A stretch of 64,000 nucleotides of DNA from Psychrobacillus vulpis (lineage in GTDB: Bacteria; Bacillota; Bacilli; Bacillales_A; Planococcaceae), in the NCBI RefSeq assembly GCF_006861825.1, contig NZ_VDGI01000014.1, positions 1-64,000 on the forward strand, in the 5' to 3' direction. The translations under genes and the position numbers were made by a program. Numbering within the stretch: the first letter of the stretch is position 1; every line of letters begins with the position of its first letter. The notes beneath the pieces were generated by a model. It saw only the letters and a program-made list of their open reading frames with translations. It made no database searches and had not been told where the DNA came from. Of this stretch, positions 1 through 9,046 are shown in pieces.

Positions 1-156
1 AAAGCTCATTTTGTTTTGCTGGCATCATCATTAAATGATGTCAAAATTGTTTGCTATCGGACTAACCGAAGTTAGTCTATCAAGCTATATGTCTTAACGT
101 TTTGCATGTTCAGTTTTCAATGTTCATATTGCTTAGTCGTTTTTTGCGACTTCTCT
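1..156 (-). other. Leader of an rRNA operon (16S gene lies beyond the left edge)
   Basis: Read on the minus strand this stretch contains the GAACATTGAAAACTGAAC block followed by an ATGAGCTTT end, which is the usual transcribed spacer ahead of 16S rRNA in Bacillales. Two strong promoters lie just upstream and no protein gene fits. In B. subtilis ygxA also borders rrnD. The 16S gene itself is not in the window, so the operon identity is inferred from leader sequence and synteny. Confidence 0.75.
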
Positions 157-185
157 AATTTATCATTTTACAACTAACGAGTCAA
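157..185 (-). promoter_or_regulatory. rRNA promoter P2
   Basis: Minus strand -35 TTGACT (180-185), 17-bp spacer, -10 TAAATT (157-162), just ahead of the rRNA leader. It forms a tandem pair with P1 about 90 bp upstream, as is usual for Bacillus rrn operons. Confidence 0.65.
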
Positions 186-242
186 GAAGTTTTTCAAAAA
201 ACTTTTTCAGCTATTTTTTCTGTGTCGTTTCTGACGACGCTT

Positions 243-275
243 ATTATAATACAACAGATTAAACATTATTGTCAA
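243..275 (-). promoter_or_regulatory. rRNA promoter P1
   Basis: Minus strand -35 TTGACA (270-275, perfect consensus). An 18-bp spacer leads to TATTAT (246-251), overlapping a TATAAT at 243-248. It is followed at once by a G/C-containing discriminator. It sits directly downstream of the ygxA terminator. Confidence 0.6.
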
Positions 276-277
276 CA

Positions 278-307
278 AAAAAAACGAACAAAATATTCGT
301 CCGTTTT
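278..307 (-). terminator. Terminator of ygxA
   Basis: Minus strand hairpin with outer AAAACG/CGTTTT and inner GAA/TTC pairs ending in a run of T. It lies between the ygxA stop and the rRNA promoter P1. Confidence 0.5.
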
Positions 308-319
308 TGTGTATCGAGT

Positions 320-1186
320 TTATCTCTTCACTTTATAGTATCTATGCATGATTTCATTACCTTTAGTAGATCGTTTTTCAATAAAGATAAATCCTTTATC
401 TACTAGATACTCAATAAATACTTCCAAATCGACTGAGTAATTTTTTAGTTCTTCTTGTTCGTGAATCTCTTGAATTGTCCAATGTTCTTTCAATGCTAAT
501 ACTTCTAAAATGTGTTGAGCACCATCTTTCGTCCTTGAATGTATTAAAAATTCACTCGCTAGAAATAGAAGTTCTAACCTCTTCGCTAACGATTCTTGAC
601 TAGAAATAAGCTCATCATAAAGTTTATATATAGAAGGATCTAATTGTTTTACTTGTTTCCATACCATAACTTCAGGATGCATTCCTCGTTCGAAGACTGC
701 TAATCGTGCTAAATGATGGAGAGAGTCTACTATGTGATTATATGCATCTAAATAATTCAATTGCTCAAAAAATAACTTACCTTCTAAATACCTTCTACTT
801 AACTTTGCAAATTCAATACCCATTCTTGCTTTTCTTCCGTTGATAGGAAATTCGTGTAATTCTCTTTTTAATTGCTCAATATATTCATTGCGATCAAAAA
901 CTACTCTTCCATTAATTAACCAATCTACTAATTTCGGATTTTTCCCAAGCAATAACCATTTCCTTAACTGCTTCTCCGTAATGATATGCATAGCTGCTTT
1001 CTTATCATTAAACGTATAATGTTTTGTGAAAATCGGTTGGTCAGCATCTTTAGTTAATACAAATAAGATAGAATCGAAAGTATCTGTTATCGGACTAACT
1101 TCTTCTCTTTTTTCTACTAATATTATTCCTAACGTATTTGCCTCACTTGCTCGTTCTTGATAAATTGGTCTTAACAATGCTTCCAA
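320..1186 (-). CDS. ygxA: YgxA, nucleotidyltransferase-like protein
   Basis: 288-residue soluble protein matching the YgxA family (nucleotidyltransferase-like fold followed by a helical substrate-binding half), close to the usual length of about 290. Its biochemical role is not established. Start is TTG at 1186, chosen because AAAGGAGG lies 7 bases upstream. In B. subtilis the gene sits between ygzB and rrnD; the same order is seen here, with ygzB divergent at 1316 and an rRNA leader downstream. No signal peptide or membrane segment is seen. The family call rests on remembered family features plus synteny. Confidence 0.85.
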   Translation of the reverse strand: MEALLRPIYQERASEANTLGIILVEKREEVSPITDTFDSILFVLTKDADQPIFTKHYTFNDKKAAMHIITEKQLRKWLLLGKNPKLVDWLINGRVVFDRNEYIEQLKRELHEFPINGRKARMGIEFAKLSRRYLEGKLFFEQLNYLDAYNHIVDSLHHLARLAVFERGMHPEVMVWKQVKQLDPSIYKLYDELISSQESLAKRLELLFLASEFLIHSRTKDGAQHILEVLALKEHWTIQEIHEQEELKNYSVDLEVFIEYLVDKGFIFIEKRSTKGNEIMHRYYKVKR

Positions 1187-1315
1187 AATGGCTCCTCCTT
1201 TATTTCCTTATATAGTTTTTCGACAGTGTCTTTGTTTTTCCTCCCGTAATTATATAAAAACATTACTTATAATGAAAATATGATATAGTGTATTTAGTAA
1301 TTAGGAGGTAAAAAT

Positions 1316-1660
1316 ATGAAGCCTTATAAAAACAAAATAAATAGAATACGTTCCTTTGCATTAGGACTGGTATTCTTTGGATTCATCATTATGTATGGAG
1401 CAATATTCTTTCGTGAAAGTGCAATTCTAGTAACTATTTTCATGGTACTTGGATTGGTTTCTATTTTAGGAAGTACTGTTGTTTATGGTTGGATTGGTTT
1501 ACTTTCAACTAAAGCTGTTCAAGTTGTTTGTCCAAATTGCGGAAAACACACTAAGGTTTTAGGTAGAGTTGATATGTGTATGTATTGCAAAGAACCATTA
1601 ACACTTGATCCATCATTAGAAGGACAAGAGTTCGATGAATCTCTAAATAGAAAAAGATAA
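1316..1660 (+). CDS. ygzB: YgzB family membrane protein with zinc ribbon
   Basis: 114 residues. Two hydrophobic segments (about 15-35 and 38-62) are followed by a C-terminal zinc ribbon with CPNC near residue 73 and CMYC near 88. This is the UPF0295/YgzB layout, function unknown. ATG follows a strong GGAGG. It is divergent from ygxA and convergent with perR, the same neighbours as in B. subtilis. A clean terminator follows within 10 bases. Confidence 0.88.
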   Translation: MKPYKNKINRIRSFALGLVFFGFIIMYGAIFFRESAILVTIFMVLGLVSILGSTVVYGWIGLLSTKAVQVVCPNCGKHTKVLGRVDMCMYCKEPLTLDPSLEGQEFDESLNRKR

Positions 1661-1665
1661 CCTGG

Positions 1666-1693
1666 CACCTTGCTTTTTAGCAAGGTGTTTTTT
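1666..1693 (+). terminator. Terminator of ygzB
   Basis: Perfect 8-bp stem CACCTTGC/GCAAGGTG with a 6-base loop followed by T6. Confidence 0.85.
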
Positions 1694-1792
1694 CAATTCT
1701 CTATGTACTTACACTAATCGATGGAGCAAAATCAAAAAGAAGTGACACGTTCTTTTTTTAAAGAACATTTGGAAATACAACTTCCAAAGCAT

Positions 1793-1828
1793 AAGAAAAC
1801 CAAGCGTAAATAAAATACGCTTGGTTTG
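1793..1828 (-). terminator. Terminator of perR
   Basis: Perfect 12-bp inverted repeat (1797-1808 with 1816-1827), loop of 7, then a short T-rich tail on the minus strand. Confidence 0.8.
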
Positions 1829-1829
1829 T

Positions 1830-2273
1830 TTATTGGACTTTTGTTGAATGTTCTTTACAAGATGGGCATGTTCCGTAGATTTCCATACGGTGTGAACTAA
1901 CTTCAAAGCCAGTTAAATGCGAGGCTAAATGCTCTACCTCATCAAGTCCTGGATAATGAAAGTCAACAATCCTTCCACATGAATTGCAGATCATATGATA
2001 ATGATCATTTGTGATAAAGTCGAATCTACTCGAAGCATCACCGTATGTGAGCTCTTTTACAAGTCCAGCTTCTCTAAATACACGTAAATTATTATATACG
2101 GTTGCAACACTCATATTAGGAAATTTACCTTCAAGTGCTTTATATATATCGTCCGCTGTGGGATGTGACATGGATTGGATAATATATTCCAATATCGCAT
2201 GGCGCTGAGGTGTAATTCGTACACCAGTTGATTTTAATGTATCTAAAGCATCTCTTAAATGTACTTCCGTCAT
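1830..2273 (-). CDS. perR: Peroxide-responsive repressor PerR
   Basis: 147-residue Fur-family repressor. All PerR hallmark residues fall at B. subtilis numbering: regulatory metal ligands H37, D85, H91, H93 and D104, and the structural zinc set C96, C99, C136, C139. H37 and H91 are the residues oxidised by peroxide in characterised PerR. The winged helix covers roughly residues 1-80. The ATG has GAGAGGTG upstream. A PerR box lies 33 bases before the start, so autoregulation is expected. Likely regulon members in the window include pfeT at 31269, which has its own box. Confidence 0.97.
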   Translation of the reverse strand: MTEVHLRDALDTLKSTGVRITPQRHAILEYIIQSMSHPTADDIYKALEGKFPNMSVATVYNNLRVFREAGLVKELTYGDASSRFDFITNDHYHMICNSCGRIVDFHYPGLDEVEHLASHLTGFEVSSHRMEIYGTCPSCKEHSTKVQ

Positions 2274-2306
2274 CGCAATGCACCTCTCTTCATATTTATT
2301 ATTAAT

Positions 2307-2321
2307 TTGTAATTGTTATAA
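2307..2321 (-). promoter_or_regulatory. PerR box upstream of perR
   Basis: Minus strand TTATAACAATTACAA matches the Per box TTATAATnATTATAA at all but positions 7 and 13. Its position in the perR upstream region fits the autoregulation known in B. subtilis. Confidence 0.8.
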
Positions 2322-2385
2322 TAAGTATAAGGAAGAAAAGCATTACCTGTCAAACTTTTATAGTGATAGAAAACAAGTACTTCCT

Positions 2386-3330
2386 TTAGTATCCTTTTTC
2401 CAAATCGATAATATTCTCCATTTTTTCAATCCCACTCATCCAAGCTGATAGATTTCTCGAGAAAATATCTAGTGCTCGTATTACATATTGAGAAGAGTGA
2501 CTAGACATATGTGGGGAAACAATTACATTATTCATCGACCAGAATGGATGTCCTTCTCGAAGTGGCTCTTTTTCAAAAACATCTAAAACAGCGTGAGCGA
2601 TGCATTCATCTTTTAGCGCCCGAACTAGCACTTCCTCCTTTACAACATCACCTCTACCAAAATTCATAAAGATAGCTGATCGTTTCATACAATGAAAATG
2701 CTTATATGTCAGTAACTCACGTGTTTCATCTGTACTTGGCAAAATCGAAAGTACTATATCAGCTGTTGGAAGTACTGCTTTCAAGTCGGCAAAAGATGTC
2801 ATTTCATCCATGTAATTCGATATCTTTCCACTACGATTACAGCCAATTGTATGTACACCAAAAGCTTGAAGAATTCTGCCTACTTCTCCACCAATTGCTC
2901 CAGGTCCTAAAATTAATGCCGTTGAACCAAAAAGTTCGGAAGATTTCACTCTATTAGACCATTCACCTTTTCGCTGATTTTCAGCTACTGTTGGAAGGGA
3001 TTTTTTAATAGATAAAATATGAGCGAGTATCGATTCTGCCATAGGTGTTTTATGAATCCCTCTTACATTCGTCATCAAAATATTGCGATTTGCTATTTCC
3101 TTCAATGGCATTTTCTCTAATCCAGCGGATGCAACCATAATCCATTTCAATCGATCTGCGTTTTCGATATGTGACGCATGTAGGTCTTCTCCATACGTTA
3201 CAAATACATCTGCGGATTTTAACGTTTCTTCGTCTAATGGTTTTTGAAAAATAAACTCTGCTTCTGGAAATCTCTCTATTAAATTAGTTTGTTGTTCTGG
3301 CTTAGGTAAAAAAGAAAATAATATCTTCAT
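2386..3330 (-). CDS. D-2-hydroxyacid dehydrogenase (NAD-dependent)
   Basis: 314 residues. N-terminal substrate domain, then a Rossmann fold with GPGAIGGEVG near residue 140, then the family's catalytic Arg (FGRGD, about 225), Glu (VFEKEP, about 252) and His (SPHMS, about 272). It should reduce 2-keto acids to D-2-hydroxyacids or the reverse; substrate cannot be read. It starts 2 bases after the bcp stop, and its GGAG lies in the last codons of bcp, so the two genes are co-transcribed and probably translationally coupled. B. subtilis does not have this gene between perR and bcp. Confidence 0.88.
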   Translation of the reverse strand: MKILFSFLPKPEQQTNLIERFPEAEFIFQKPLDEETLKSADVFVTYGEDLHASHIENADRLKWIMVASAGLEKMPLKEIANRNILMTNVRGIHKTPMAESILAHILSIKKSLPTVAENQRKGEWSNRVKSSELFGSTALILGPGAIGGEVGRILQAFGVHTIGCNRSGKISNYMDEMTSFADLKAVLPTADIVLSILPSTDETRELLTYKHFHCMKRSAIFMNFGRGDVVKEEVLVRALKDECIAHAVLDVFEKEPLREGHPFWSMNNVIVSPHMSSHSSQYVIRALDIFSRNLSAWMSGIEKMENIIDLEKGY

Positions 3331-3332
3331 TT

Positions 3333-3815
3333 TTATACTCCGTGTCTTGTAATTGTATTTAAAGTTTCTAATGCTTCTTCTACGTGACCATTAACCTTTA
3401 CTTTACGCCATTCCTTAACGACAGTTCCTGTTGGATCAATTAAGAAAGTGGAACGCTCAATACCCATAAACTCTTTTCCAAACATTTTTTTTAACTTCCA
3501 TACACCATAAGCTTCAGATACTTCGTGTGTGTCATCCACTAGCAACGAATATGGTAGACCATGTTTTTGGATAAACTTCGAATGTGCTTTTTCATTATCT
3601 GCACTTATTCCTAAAATGACCGCATTCAAGTCATTAAATGCTTCATGAGTATCTCTAAAATCACATGCTTCCGTTGTGCAAGTTGGGGTAGAGTCCTTTG
3701 GATAGAAAAACAATACTACATATTTCTTTCCAGCATAATCTTCAAGTGACACTGATTCTCCTGCTTCATTTTTCAATGAAAACTTTGGTGCTATCATTCC
3801 TTCAAGTGTTTGCAT
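3333..3815 (-). CDS. bcp: Thioredoxin-dependent thiol peroxidase (Bcp/YgaF)
   Basis: 160-residue peroxiredoxin of the Bcp type. The signature TPTCTTEAC places the peroxidatic Cys at 46 and the resolving Cys at 51, the short spacing typical of this class. It reduces hydrogen and alkyl peroxides with electrons from thioredoxin, in the cytoplasm. Start ATG has AAAGGAGG. It lies between hemL (divergent) and perR as in B. subtilis, which groups peroxide defence, its regulator and haem synthesis. No PerR box was found in its upstream region by eye. Confidence 0.95.
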   Translation of the reverse strand: MQTLEGMIAPKFSLKNEAGESVSLEDYAGKKYVVLFFYPKDSTPTCTTEACDFRDTHEAFNDLNAVILGISADNEKAHSKFIQKHGLPYSLLVDDTHEVSEAYGVWKLKKMFGKEFMGIERSTFLIDPTGTVVKEWRKVKVNGHVEEALETLNTITRHGV

Positions 3816-3939
3816 ATAGGAACCTCCTTTGTTTCTACCTCCATCGTATCGAATTAGTCAAACAGTTTCAATTTTCTTTAGCGTTTTTCTCCATTTTTGT
3901 CTACAATAGATACAGACAAAATAGGCGGAGGTTTTACAA

Positions 3940-5232
3940 TTGAACAGAACAACATCAGAACAAATACATGAAGAAGCTCTTGAACATATTGTAGGTGGAG
4001 TAAACAGCCCATCTCGGTCGTATAAAGCAGTCGGTGGCGGTTCTCCAACTGTCATGGAAAAAGCTGAAGGAGCTTACTTTTATGATGTTGATGGAAATAA
4101 ATACATTGACTACTTAGCTGCATATGGACCAATCATTACAGGTCACGCACATCCACATATTACAGAAGCAATCACAAAAGCTGCACAAACTGGGTTATTG
4201 TACGGTACTCCAACAAAACATGAAGTGACATTTGCTAAAATGTTAAAAGAAGCAATCCCTTCAATGGATAAAGTGCGTTTCGTAAACTCTGGTACTGAAG
4301 CAGTGATGACAACTATACGTGTTGCCCGTGCTTATACAGGAAGAACAAAAGTAATGAAGTTTGCAGGCTGTTATCATGGTCACTCAGATTTAGTGTTAGT
4401 TGCAGCTGGATCTGGTCCTGCTACATTAGGAACACCTGATTCTGCCGGAGTACCTCAGTCAATCGCTAAAGAAGTTATAACGATACCTTTTAATGACCCT
4501 AACGCATATGAAGAAGCTATGGAAAAATGGGGAGAAGAACTAGCTTGTATTTTGGTAGAACCGATTGTTGGAAACTTCGGTATGGTTGAGCCAAATGAAG
4601 GATTTCTACCTCTTGTTCATAAATTAGCAAAAGAGAAAGGCACTTTAGTTATATATGATGAAGTAATCACTGCTTTCCGTTTTCACTATGGTGCTGCATC
4701 GACGATGTTAAATGAGACACCTGACTTAACTGCACTAGGAAAAATTATTGGTGGTGGTCTTCCAATAGGTGCTTATGGTGGTAAAAAAGAAATCATGGAG
4801 CAAGTCGCACCACTTGGTCCAGCTTACCAAGCAGGAACTATGGCAGGAAATCCTGCGTCTATACAAGCAGGTATCGCTTGTTTAGAAGTGTTACAAAAAC
4901 CAGGTGTATATGAAGAATTAGACAGACTTGGAGCACTTTTAGAATCCGGCATTTTAGAGTCTGCTAAAAAAAATAATATAACTATTACGATTAACCGAAT
5001 AAAAGGTGCATTATCCGTTTATTTTACCGATGTAAAAGTAGAAAACTACGACCAAGCAGAAGCAAGTGACGGAGAACTATTCGGTAAATTTTTCAAACTT
5101 ATGCTGGAACAAGGCATAAATCTTGCTCCTTCTAAATATGAGGCTTGGTTTATAACGACCGCTCATACAGAAGATGATATTAAAGACACAATAGTTGCGG
5201 TCGATAATGCTTTTGCTAAACTCAAGCAATAG
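3940..5232 (+). CDS. hemL: Glutamate-1-semialdehyde 2,1-aminomutase
   Basis: 430-residue PLP enzyme that converts glutamate-1-semialdehyde to 5-aminolevulinate, the first dedicated precursor of haem. The PLP lysine is K268 in [15 protein letters not shown]; the upstream IYDEV carries the Asp that binds the pyridine nitrogen. Start is TTG at 3940 with GGCGGAGG 8 bases upstream. This corresponds to the solitary paralogue gsaB of B. subtilis, which lies at this locus beside bcp; the hem biosynthesis operon copy would be elsewhere. ygaE follows 36 bases downstream in the same direction. Confidence 0.96.
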   Translation: MNRTTSEQIHEEALEHIVGGVNSPSRSYKAVGGGSPTVMEKAEGAYFYDVDGNKYIDYLAAYGPIITGHAHPHITEAITKAAQTGLLYGTPTKHEVTFAKMLKEAIPSMDKVRFVNSGTEAVMTTIRVARAYTGRTKVMKFAGCYHGHSDLVLVAAGSGPATLGTPDSAGVPQSIAKEVITIPFNDPNAYEEAMEKWGEELACILVEPIVGNFGMVEPNEGFLPLVHKLAKEKGTLVIYDEVITAFRFHYGAASTMLNETPDLTALGKIIGGGLPIGAYGGKKEIMEQVAPLGPAYQAGTMAGNPASIQAGIACLEVLQKPGVYEELDRLGALLESGILESAKKNNITITINRIKGALSVYFTDVKVENYDQAEASDGELFGKFFKLMLEQGINLAPSKYEAWFITTAHTEDDIKDTIVAVDNAFAKLKQ

Positions 5233-5268
5233 TTACATACATCGCACGTTATGAAAGGATAGGATTAA

Positions 5269-6351
5269 ATGAAATTAGGAGCTCGAGTATTTAAAACTGG
5301 AGTAGCTATTGTTTTCTCATTGTTTATAGCTGATTTACTCCAGCTTCCTTCTCCTGTATTTGCAGGAATAGCTGCAATTTTTGCGGTTCAGCCTTCTATC
5401 TATAGATCCTATTTGACTGTTATAGAGCAAGTACAATCTAATTTAATTGGAGCGGCAATCGCGGTCATTTTTGCATTAGTATTTGGCAATCATTTTATTG
5501 CCGTTGGATTCGCCGCAATCGTTGCAATAATGATAATGTTAAAATTCAAGTTAGAAAAAACGATTTCATTAGCGCTAGTAACTGTTATTGCAATTATGGA
5601 AGTACAAAGCGATGATTTCTTTACGTTTGCATTAATACGATTTTCTACCATACTTGTTGGTGTCATATCGGCATTTGTCGTTAACTTAATATTTTTGCCA
5701 CCTAAATTCGAAACAAAACTATTCAATGCTATTCACTATTCACAAGATGAAATCATTCGTTGGATTCGAATTGCAGTTAGGCATGCGTCCGATCATAGCG
5801 CTACTAAACAAGCGATCAGTCAAATGAAAGACCGTTTAAGTCGAATTGATCAATTGTATTCATTTTTTAAAGAAGAACGCGGCTATTCAAAAAAAGCAAT
5901 CTATACAAAAGGTAGAAAATTAGTTGTTTATAGAGAATTGATTTCTACTTCTTATAAAAGCTTAGATGTACTAAAAAGACTTCATCTCTACGAAAATGAA
6001 CTATTAGAACTTCCAGAACATTTTCGAATGATGATTAAAGAACGGTTAGATGCACTTCTAACCTATCATGAACAGTTACATTTGAAGTTTATTGGAAAGT
6101 TAAAGCCAGAACATATGGAATGGAACGAATCAGAGGCTTTTCTTCAGAGGCAAGAAGTTATGGATATCTTTGTCCAACAAATCAATTTAACTAAAGAAGA
6201 GCAAGAGTTTTCAACATATCACTTACTTCATATATTGTCGTCTATATTAAAATACGAAGAACAATTAGAACATGTGGATACTCTTATCACTTCCTATCAA
6301 AACTTCCATAGCAAAGAACTAACTGTTCAAATAGAAGAAACACCATACTAA
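5269..6351 (+). CDS. ygaE: YgaE, aromatic acid exporter-like membrane protein
   Basis: 360 residues. The first 150 hold about five hydrophobic helices with the ArAE/FUSC-like pattern (FAGIAAIFAVQP motif near residue 32-43), followed by a long cytoplasmic helical half. This matches UPF0421/YgaE. Function is not proven; the fold suggests an exporter of organic acids. Synteny hemL-ygaE is as in B. subtilis. ATG follows GAAAGGATAGG. Two hairpins follow the gene. Confidence 0.85.
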   Translation: MKLGARVFKTGVAIVFSLFIADLLQLPSPVFAGIAAIFAVQPSIYRSYLTVIEQVQSNLIGAAIAVIFALVFGNHFIAVGFAAIVAIMIMLKFKLEKTISLALVTVIAIMEVQSDDFFTFALIRFSTILVGVISAFVVNLIFLPPKFETKLFNAIHYSQDEIIRWIRIAVRHASDHSATKQAISQMKDRLSRIDQLYSFFKEERGYSKKAIYTKGRKLVVYRELISTSYKSLDVLKRLHLYENELLELPEHFRMMIKERLDALLTYHEQLHLKFIGKLKPEHMEWNESEAFLQRQEVMDIFVQQINLTKEEQEFSTYHLLHILSSILKYEEQLEHVDTLITSYQNFHSKELTVQIEETPY

Positions 6352-6370
6352 GAAAAACCATAATTCATCC

Positions 6371-6404
6371 AAAAAAAGTGCCACCTTTTTTAAGGTAGCA
6401 CTTT
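6371..6404. terminator. Hairpin after ygaE
   Basis: 13-bp stem (6375-6387 with 6392-6404, one mismatch). There is no T run on the plus strand, but A7 on the left gives a T run for minus-strand transcripts, so it may serve either strand. Confidence 0.5.
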
Positions 6405-6420
6405 CAAATTGAAGACAACA

Positions 6421-6460
6421 GGCAGTTGGAATGAGCTCATTCCAACTGCCTTTAAAATTT
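6421..6460 (+). terminator. Terminator of ygaE (30-bp perfect palindrome)
   Basis: 6421-6450 is a perfect palindrome centred on GAGCTC, followed by TTTAAAATTTTT. Confidence 0.75.
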
Positions 6461-6479
6461 TTACTAACTGTGCTAAAAA

Positions 6480-6960
6480 AGTGAGACAGACGAGACCCTG
6501 CAGTAGCGTAGAGAAGATCTGAAAAAGTCCTTATAATTGACTTTATCAGATGGGGTTGTTCAATCTCCTAATAAATAAGAAAATCGTTGAAACGGCTCCC
6601 TTTCCGCGGGCGTTGCCTCAGTCTCCTCGCTTCTAGGGCACTGAAAACCTCGAATTAGTATTATTGTAGGAACTTTTTCTGTATTTATTTAAGAGAATTT
6701 AGCGCGACGCATGAGACTCCTGCGGGAAAGCGAGACAGACGAGACCCCACACGAAGGAGGAGGCTCGTCGCTCGCCCGCGGAAAGCGAATGCCAAAGCGA
6801 TAAATTCTCTTAACGAATATTTGATAGAAAATTTATTAGAATAACACTTTTTCAGTGCCCTCCTCGCTTCGCTGTAGGGGCTTCGACCAACGCTATTCCC
6901 GCAGGAGTGTCGCCTTTTTCAACGATTTTCTAGAACTAAAAAGTAGAGTGTGGATTGTGG
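6480..6960. repeat. GC-rich repeat cluster 1 between ygaE and the peptide importer
   Basis: No gene in this stretch. A copy of the 115-bp palindromic repeat (terminal GAAAATCGTTGAAA, 6579-6592 and 6917-6930) is split by a 229-bp insert, listed separately. To the left lies a decayed fragment of the same family. Open frames here are by-products of the repeats. Confidence 0.85.
6634..6862. mobile_element. MITE-like insert with 8-bp target duplication (type A, copy 1)
   Basis: 229 bp bounded by TAGGGCACTGAAAA and its inverse TTTTCAGTGCCCTC, flanked by the direct repeat CTCGCTTC (6626-6633 and 6863-6870). It carries a GC-rich core whose ends are AATTTAGCG and (G)ATAAATT. It encodes no protein. 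Confidence 0.75.
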
Positions 6961-7014
6961 AGGATCTCCTAGCGAGCGGTAAGCTTCGGAAAACCAGAAT
7001 CTATCAAAGCAACA

Positions 7015-7064
7015 ACAAAAAGACTGTAGATAACTCATTTTTCTTTCGAGTTTTTCTACAGTCT
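7015..7064 (-). terminator. Terminator of the peptide importer operon
   Basis: Stem AGACTGTAGA/TCTACAGTCT (7021-7030, 7055-7064) with an inner AACTC/GAGTT, followed on the minus strand by TTTTGTTG. Its sequence resembles the motB terminator at 41090-41136. Confidence 0.75.
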
Positions 7065-7096
7065 GAACGTGCCATTTTATTTAATTTAGTATGTTT

Positions 7097-7996
7097 TTAG
7101 TTTTTCATTCGAGGATCCAACGCATCTCGGAGACCATCCCCCATTAAATTAAAGCCTAAAACGGTCAACATGATAGCAAGTCCCGGAAAAATCATCGCCC
7201 ACGGTGCATTACGTAAAACAACACGGGCATCTGCTAACATTTTCCCCCATTCCGGTGCCGGTGCCTGTGCCCCAAGTCCAAGAAATCCTAGAGCTGCAGC
7301 TTCAATAATTGCTGATGCAATTGCTAAAGAGCCTGCAACAATGACAGGCGCCATTGAGTTCGGAAGAATATGAGAAAACAGTATCCGCATATCCTTCATA
7401 CCAATCGCTTTTGCAGAAGTTATGTATTCCTCTTCTTTAATGCTCAACACTTTCGAACGAATGAGTCGACCAAAGTTAGGAACATTTATAATAGCAATCG
7501 CGATTAATGCATTTCGCAATGAAGGTCCTAATACAGAAACAACTGCAATTGCAAGTAAGATACTAGGAAACGCTAGCATTATATCAAAAACACGAGATAT
7601 AATCATATCCACCCATTTTCCGTAATAGCCAGCGATAATACCTAAAATACTTCCTACAATTACAGACCCGATTACCGAGAAAAATCCGACACCAAGCGAA
7701 ATGCGTGCCCCATGTATAATCCGCGAAAAAATATCGCGACCAAAATCATCTGTACCAAACCAGAACTCACTAGATGGGGGAAGCAAACGGTGGTCTTTAA
7801 TCGATTGCTCATTAATCCCTTGCGGTGCCAATAAAGGACCAAAAATCGCTAAAAATACGAAGAAAAGAACAATCCCTGCTCCAACGAGCGCTACTTTGTT
7901 TTTACGAAAGCTTCGCCATGCATCGAGCCAAGGACCGGTCGACTTTTCTTTCACAGCAACTGTTTTAATTGTCGAATTCGGTACCATTTCGGTCAT
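7097..7996 (-). CDS. Peptide ABC transporter permease, DppC/OppC type
   Basis: 299 residues, about six membrane helices. The cytoplasmic EAA loop, contacting the ATPases, is in the SAKAIGMKDMRILFSHILPN region (about 200-220). The N-terminal OppC segment ending in FGTDDFGRDIFSRIIHG is typical. Start is taken as the second ATG (7996) because AAAGGAGG is 8 bases before it and only 2 before the first. It is the last gene of the D-F-A-B-C operon and pairs with the 8012-9016 permease to form the membrane channel. Substrate (di- or oligopeptide, or nickel complex) cannot be settled by reading. Confidence 0.9.
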   Translation of the reverse strand: MTEMVPNSTIKTVAVKEKSTGPWLDAWRSFRKNKVALVGAGIVLFFVFLAIFGPLLAPQGINEQSIKDHRLLPPSSEFWFGTDDFGRDIFSRIIHGARISLGVGFFSVIGSVIVGSILGIIAGYYGKWVDMIISRVFDIMLAFPSILLAIAVVSVLGPSLRNALIAIAIINVPNFGRLIRSKVLSIKEEEYITSAKAIGMKDMRILFSHILPNSMAPVIVAGSLAIASAIIEAAALGFLGLGAQAPAPEWGKMLADARVVLRNAPWAMIFPGLAIMLTVLGFNLMGDGLRDALDPRMKN

Positions 7997-8011
7997 ATCC
8001 ATTTCCTCCTT

Positions 8012-9016
8012 TTAGTCGTATTTAATCCTTGGATCGATCAAACCGTATAAAATGTCTACCAATAAATTAATCATTACGAAAATAAATGCTACTACAAGAA
8101 TCCCTGATTGAATAACTGGATAATCTCGGAATTGAATGGCTTCATAAATGTATCTTCCGATTCCCGGCCAGCTAAAAATTGTTTCTGTTAAGATTGCTCC
8201 TCCAAGTAACAAACCTGTTTGAAGCCCAATAACAGTTAACACGGGGATAATGGCATTCTTTAAAGCATGTTTGTATACAACCCAAAACATCTTTTGCCCT
8301 TTTGCTCTAGCAGTTCGAACAAAATCAGCACGCATTACTTCTAGCATACTGGATCTTGTCATACGAGCAATGATAGCCATTGGAATAGTTGCAAGTGCTA
8401 TCCCTGGTAACACTAAATGCTTCAGCACTTGGCCTAACTGATCAAAACGACCATTAATGATTGTATCTAATACATATAAGTTTGTAACAGCTGAAACCGG
8501 ATTCCGAACCTCTTCCCTACCTGATGTAGGTAACCATTGAAGTTCAATACCAAAAAACCATTGTTCCAGTAACCCTAACCAAAATATAGGCATCGATACA
8601 CCGATTAAAGCAATTACCATCGCCAAATAATCAAACCAAGAATTTTGAAACCATGCAGAGATAATACCCGCATTCACTCCAATAATGACTGCAATAATAA
8701 TTGCAAACAAAGCTAACTCAAAAGTTGCAGCTAAATATGGCCAAATCTCATCCGCGACAGGCTGAACGGTTCGCATCGACTCTCCTAGGTCTCCTTTAAA
8801 TAGACCGATTAAATAATCGAAGTATTGCGTGTACCAAGGATTATCTAATCCAAGCTTTCCTCGTAATGCTTCTATTGCCTCTTTTGAAGCTAGCTGTCCT
8901 AAAATAACTTGTGCCGGATCTCCAGGTATTGCACGGATAATCATAAAAACGATGAATGTCATTCCTAGCAAAACAGGGATCAATTGTAATAGTCTTTTTC
9001 CGATATAGTGAAGCAT
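8012..9016 (-). CDS. Peptide ABC transporter permease, DppB/OppB type
   Basis: 334 residues. N-terminal helix, then the OppB signature IRAIPGDPA, about six helices, and the EAA loop around TARAKGQKMFWVVYKHALKN. ATG at 9016 is preferred over the GTG 9 bases upstream, because GAGAGGTG sits about 7 bases before the ATG but abuts the GTG. A 15-base gap separates it from the DppC-type gene. The 195-bp space to the upstream binding-protein gene contains nested stem-loops, listed separately, which should lower permease expression relative to the binding protein. Confidence 0.9.
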   Translation of the reverse strand: MLHYIGKRLLQLIPVLLGMTFIVFMIIRAIPGDPAQVILGQLASKEAIEALRGKLGLDNPWYTQYFDYLIGLFKGDLGESMRTVQPVADEIWPYLAATFELALFAIIIAVIIGVNAGIISAWFQNSWFDYLAMVIALIGVSMPIFWLGLLEQWFFGIELQWLPTSGREEVRNPVSAVTNLYVLDTIINGRFDQLGQVLKHLVLPGIALATIPMAIIARMTRSSMLEVMRADFVRTARAKGQKMFWVVYKHALKNAIIPVLTVIGLQTGLLLGGAILTETIFSWPGIGRYIYEAIQFRDYPVIQSGILVVAFIFVMINLLVDILYGLIDPRIKYD

Positions 9017-9046
9017 TGTCTTCACCTCTCCATTTAATCAATTGCG

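Noticed and set aside
1709-1906. 65-codon frame overlapping the 3' end of perR
   Set aside because: Antiparallel to no known family; it runs through the perR terminator in a different frame from perR.
6855-7100. Reading frame of 81 codons before the peptide importer
   Set aside because: It lies across the right half of a GC-rich repeat and a terminator; similar frames occur in every repeat cluster (33.3, 37.4, 40.6, 54.8 and 62 kb).
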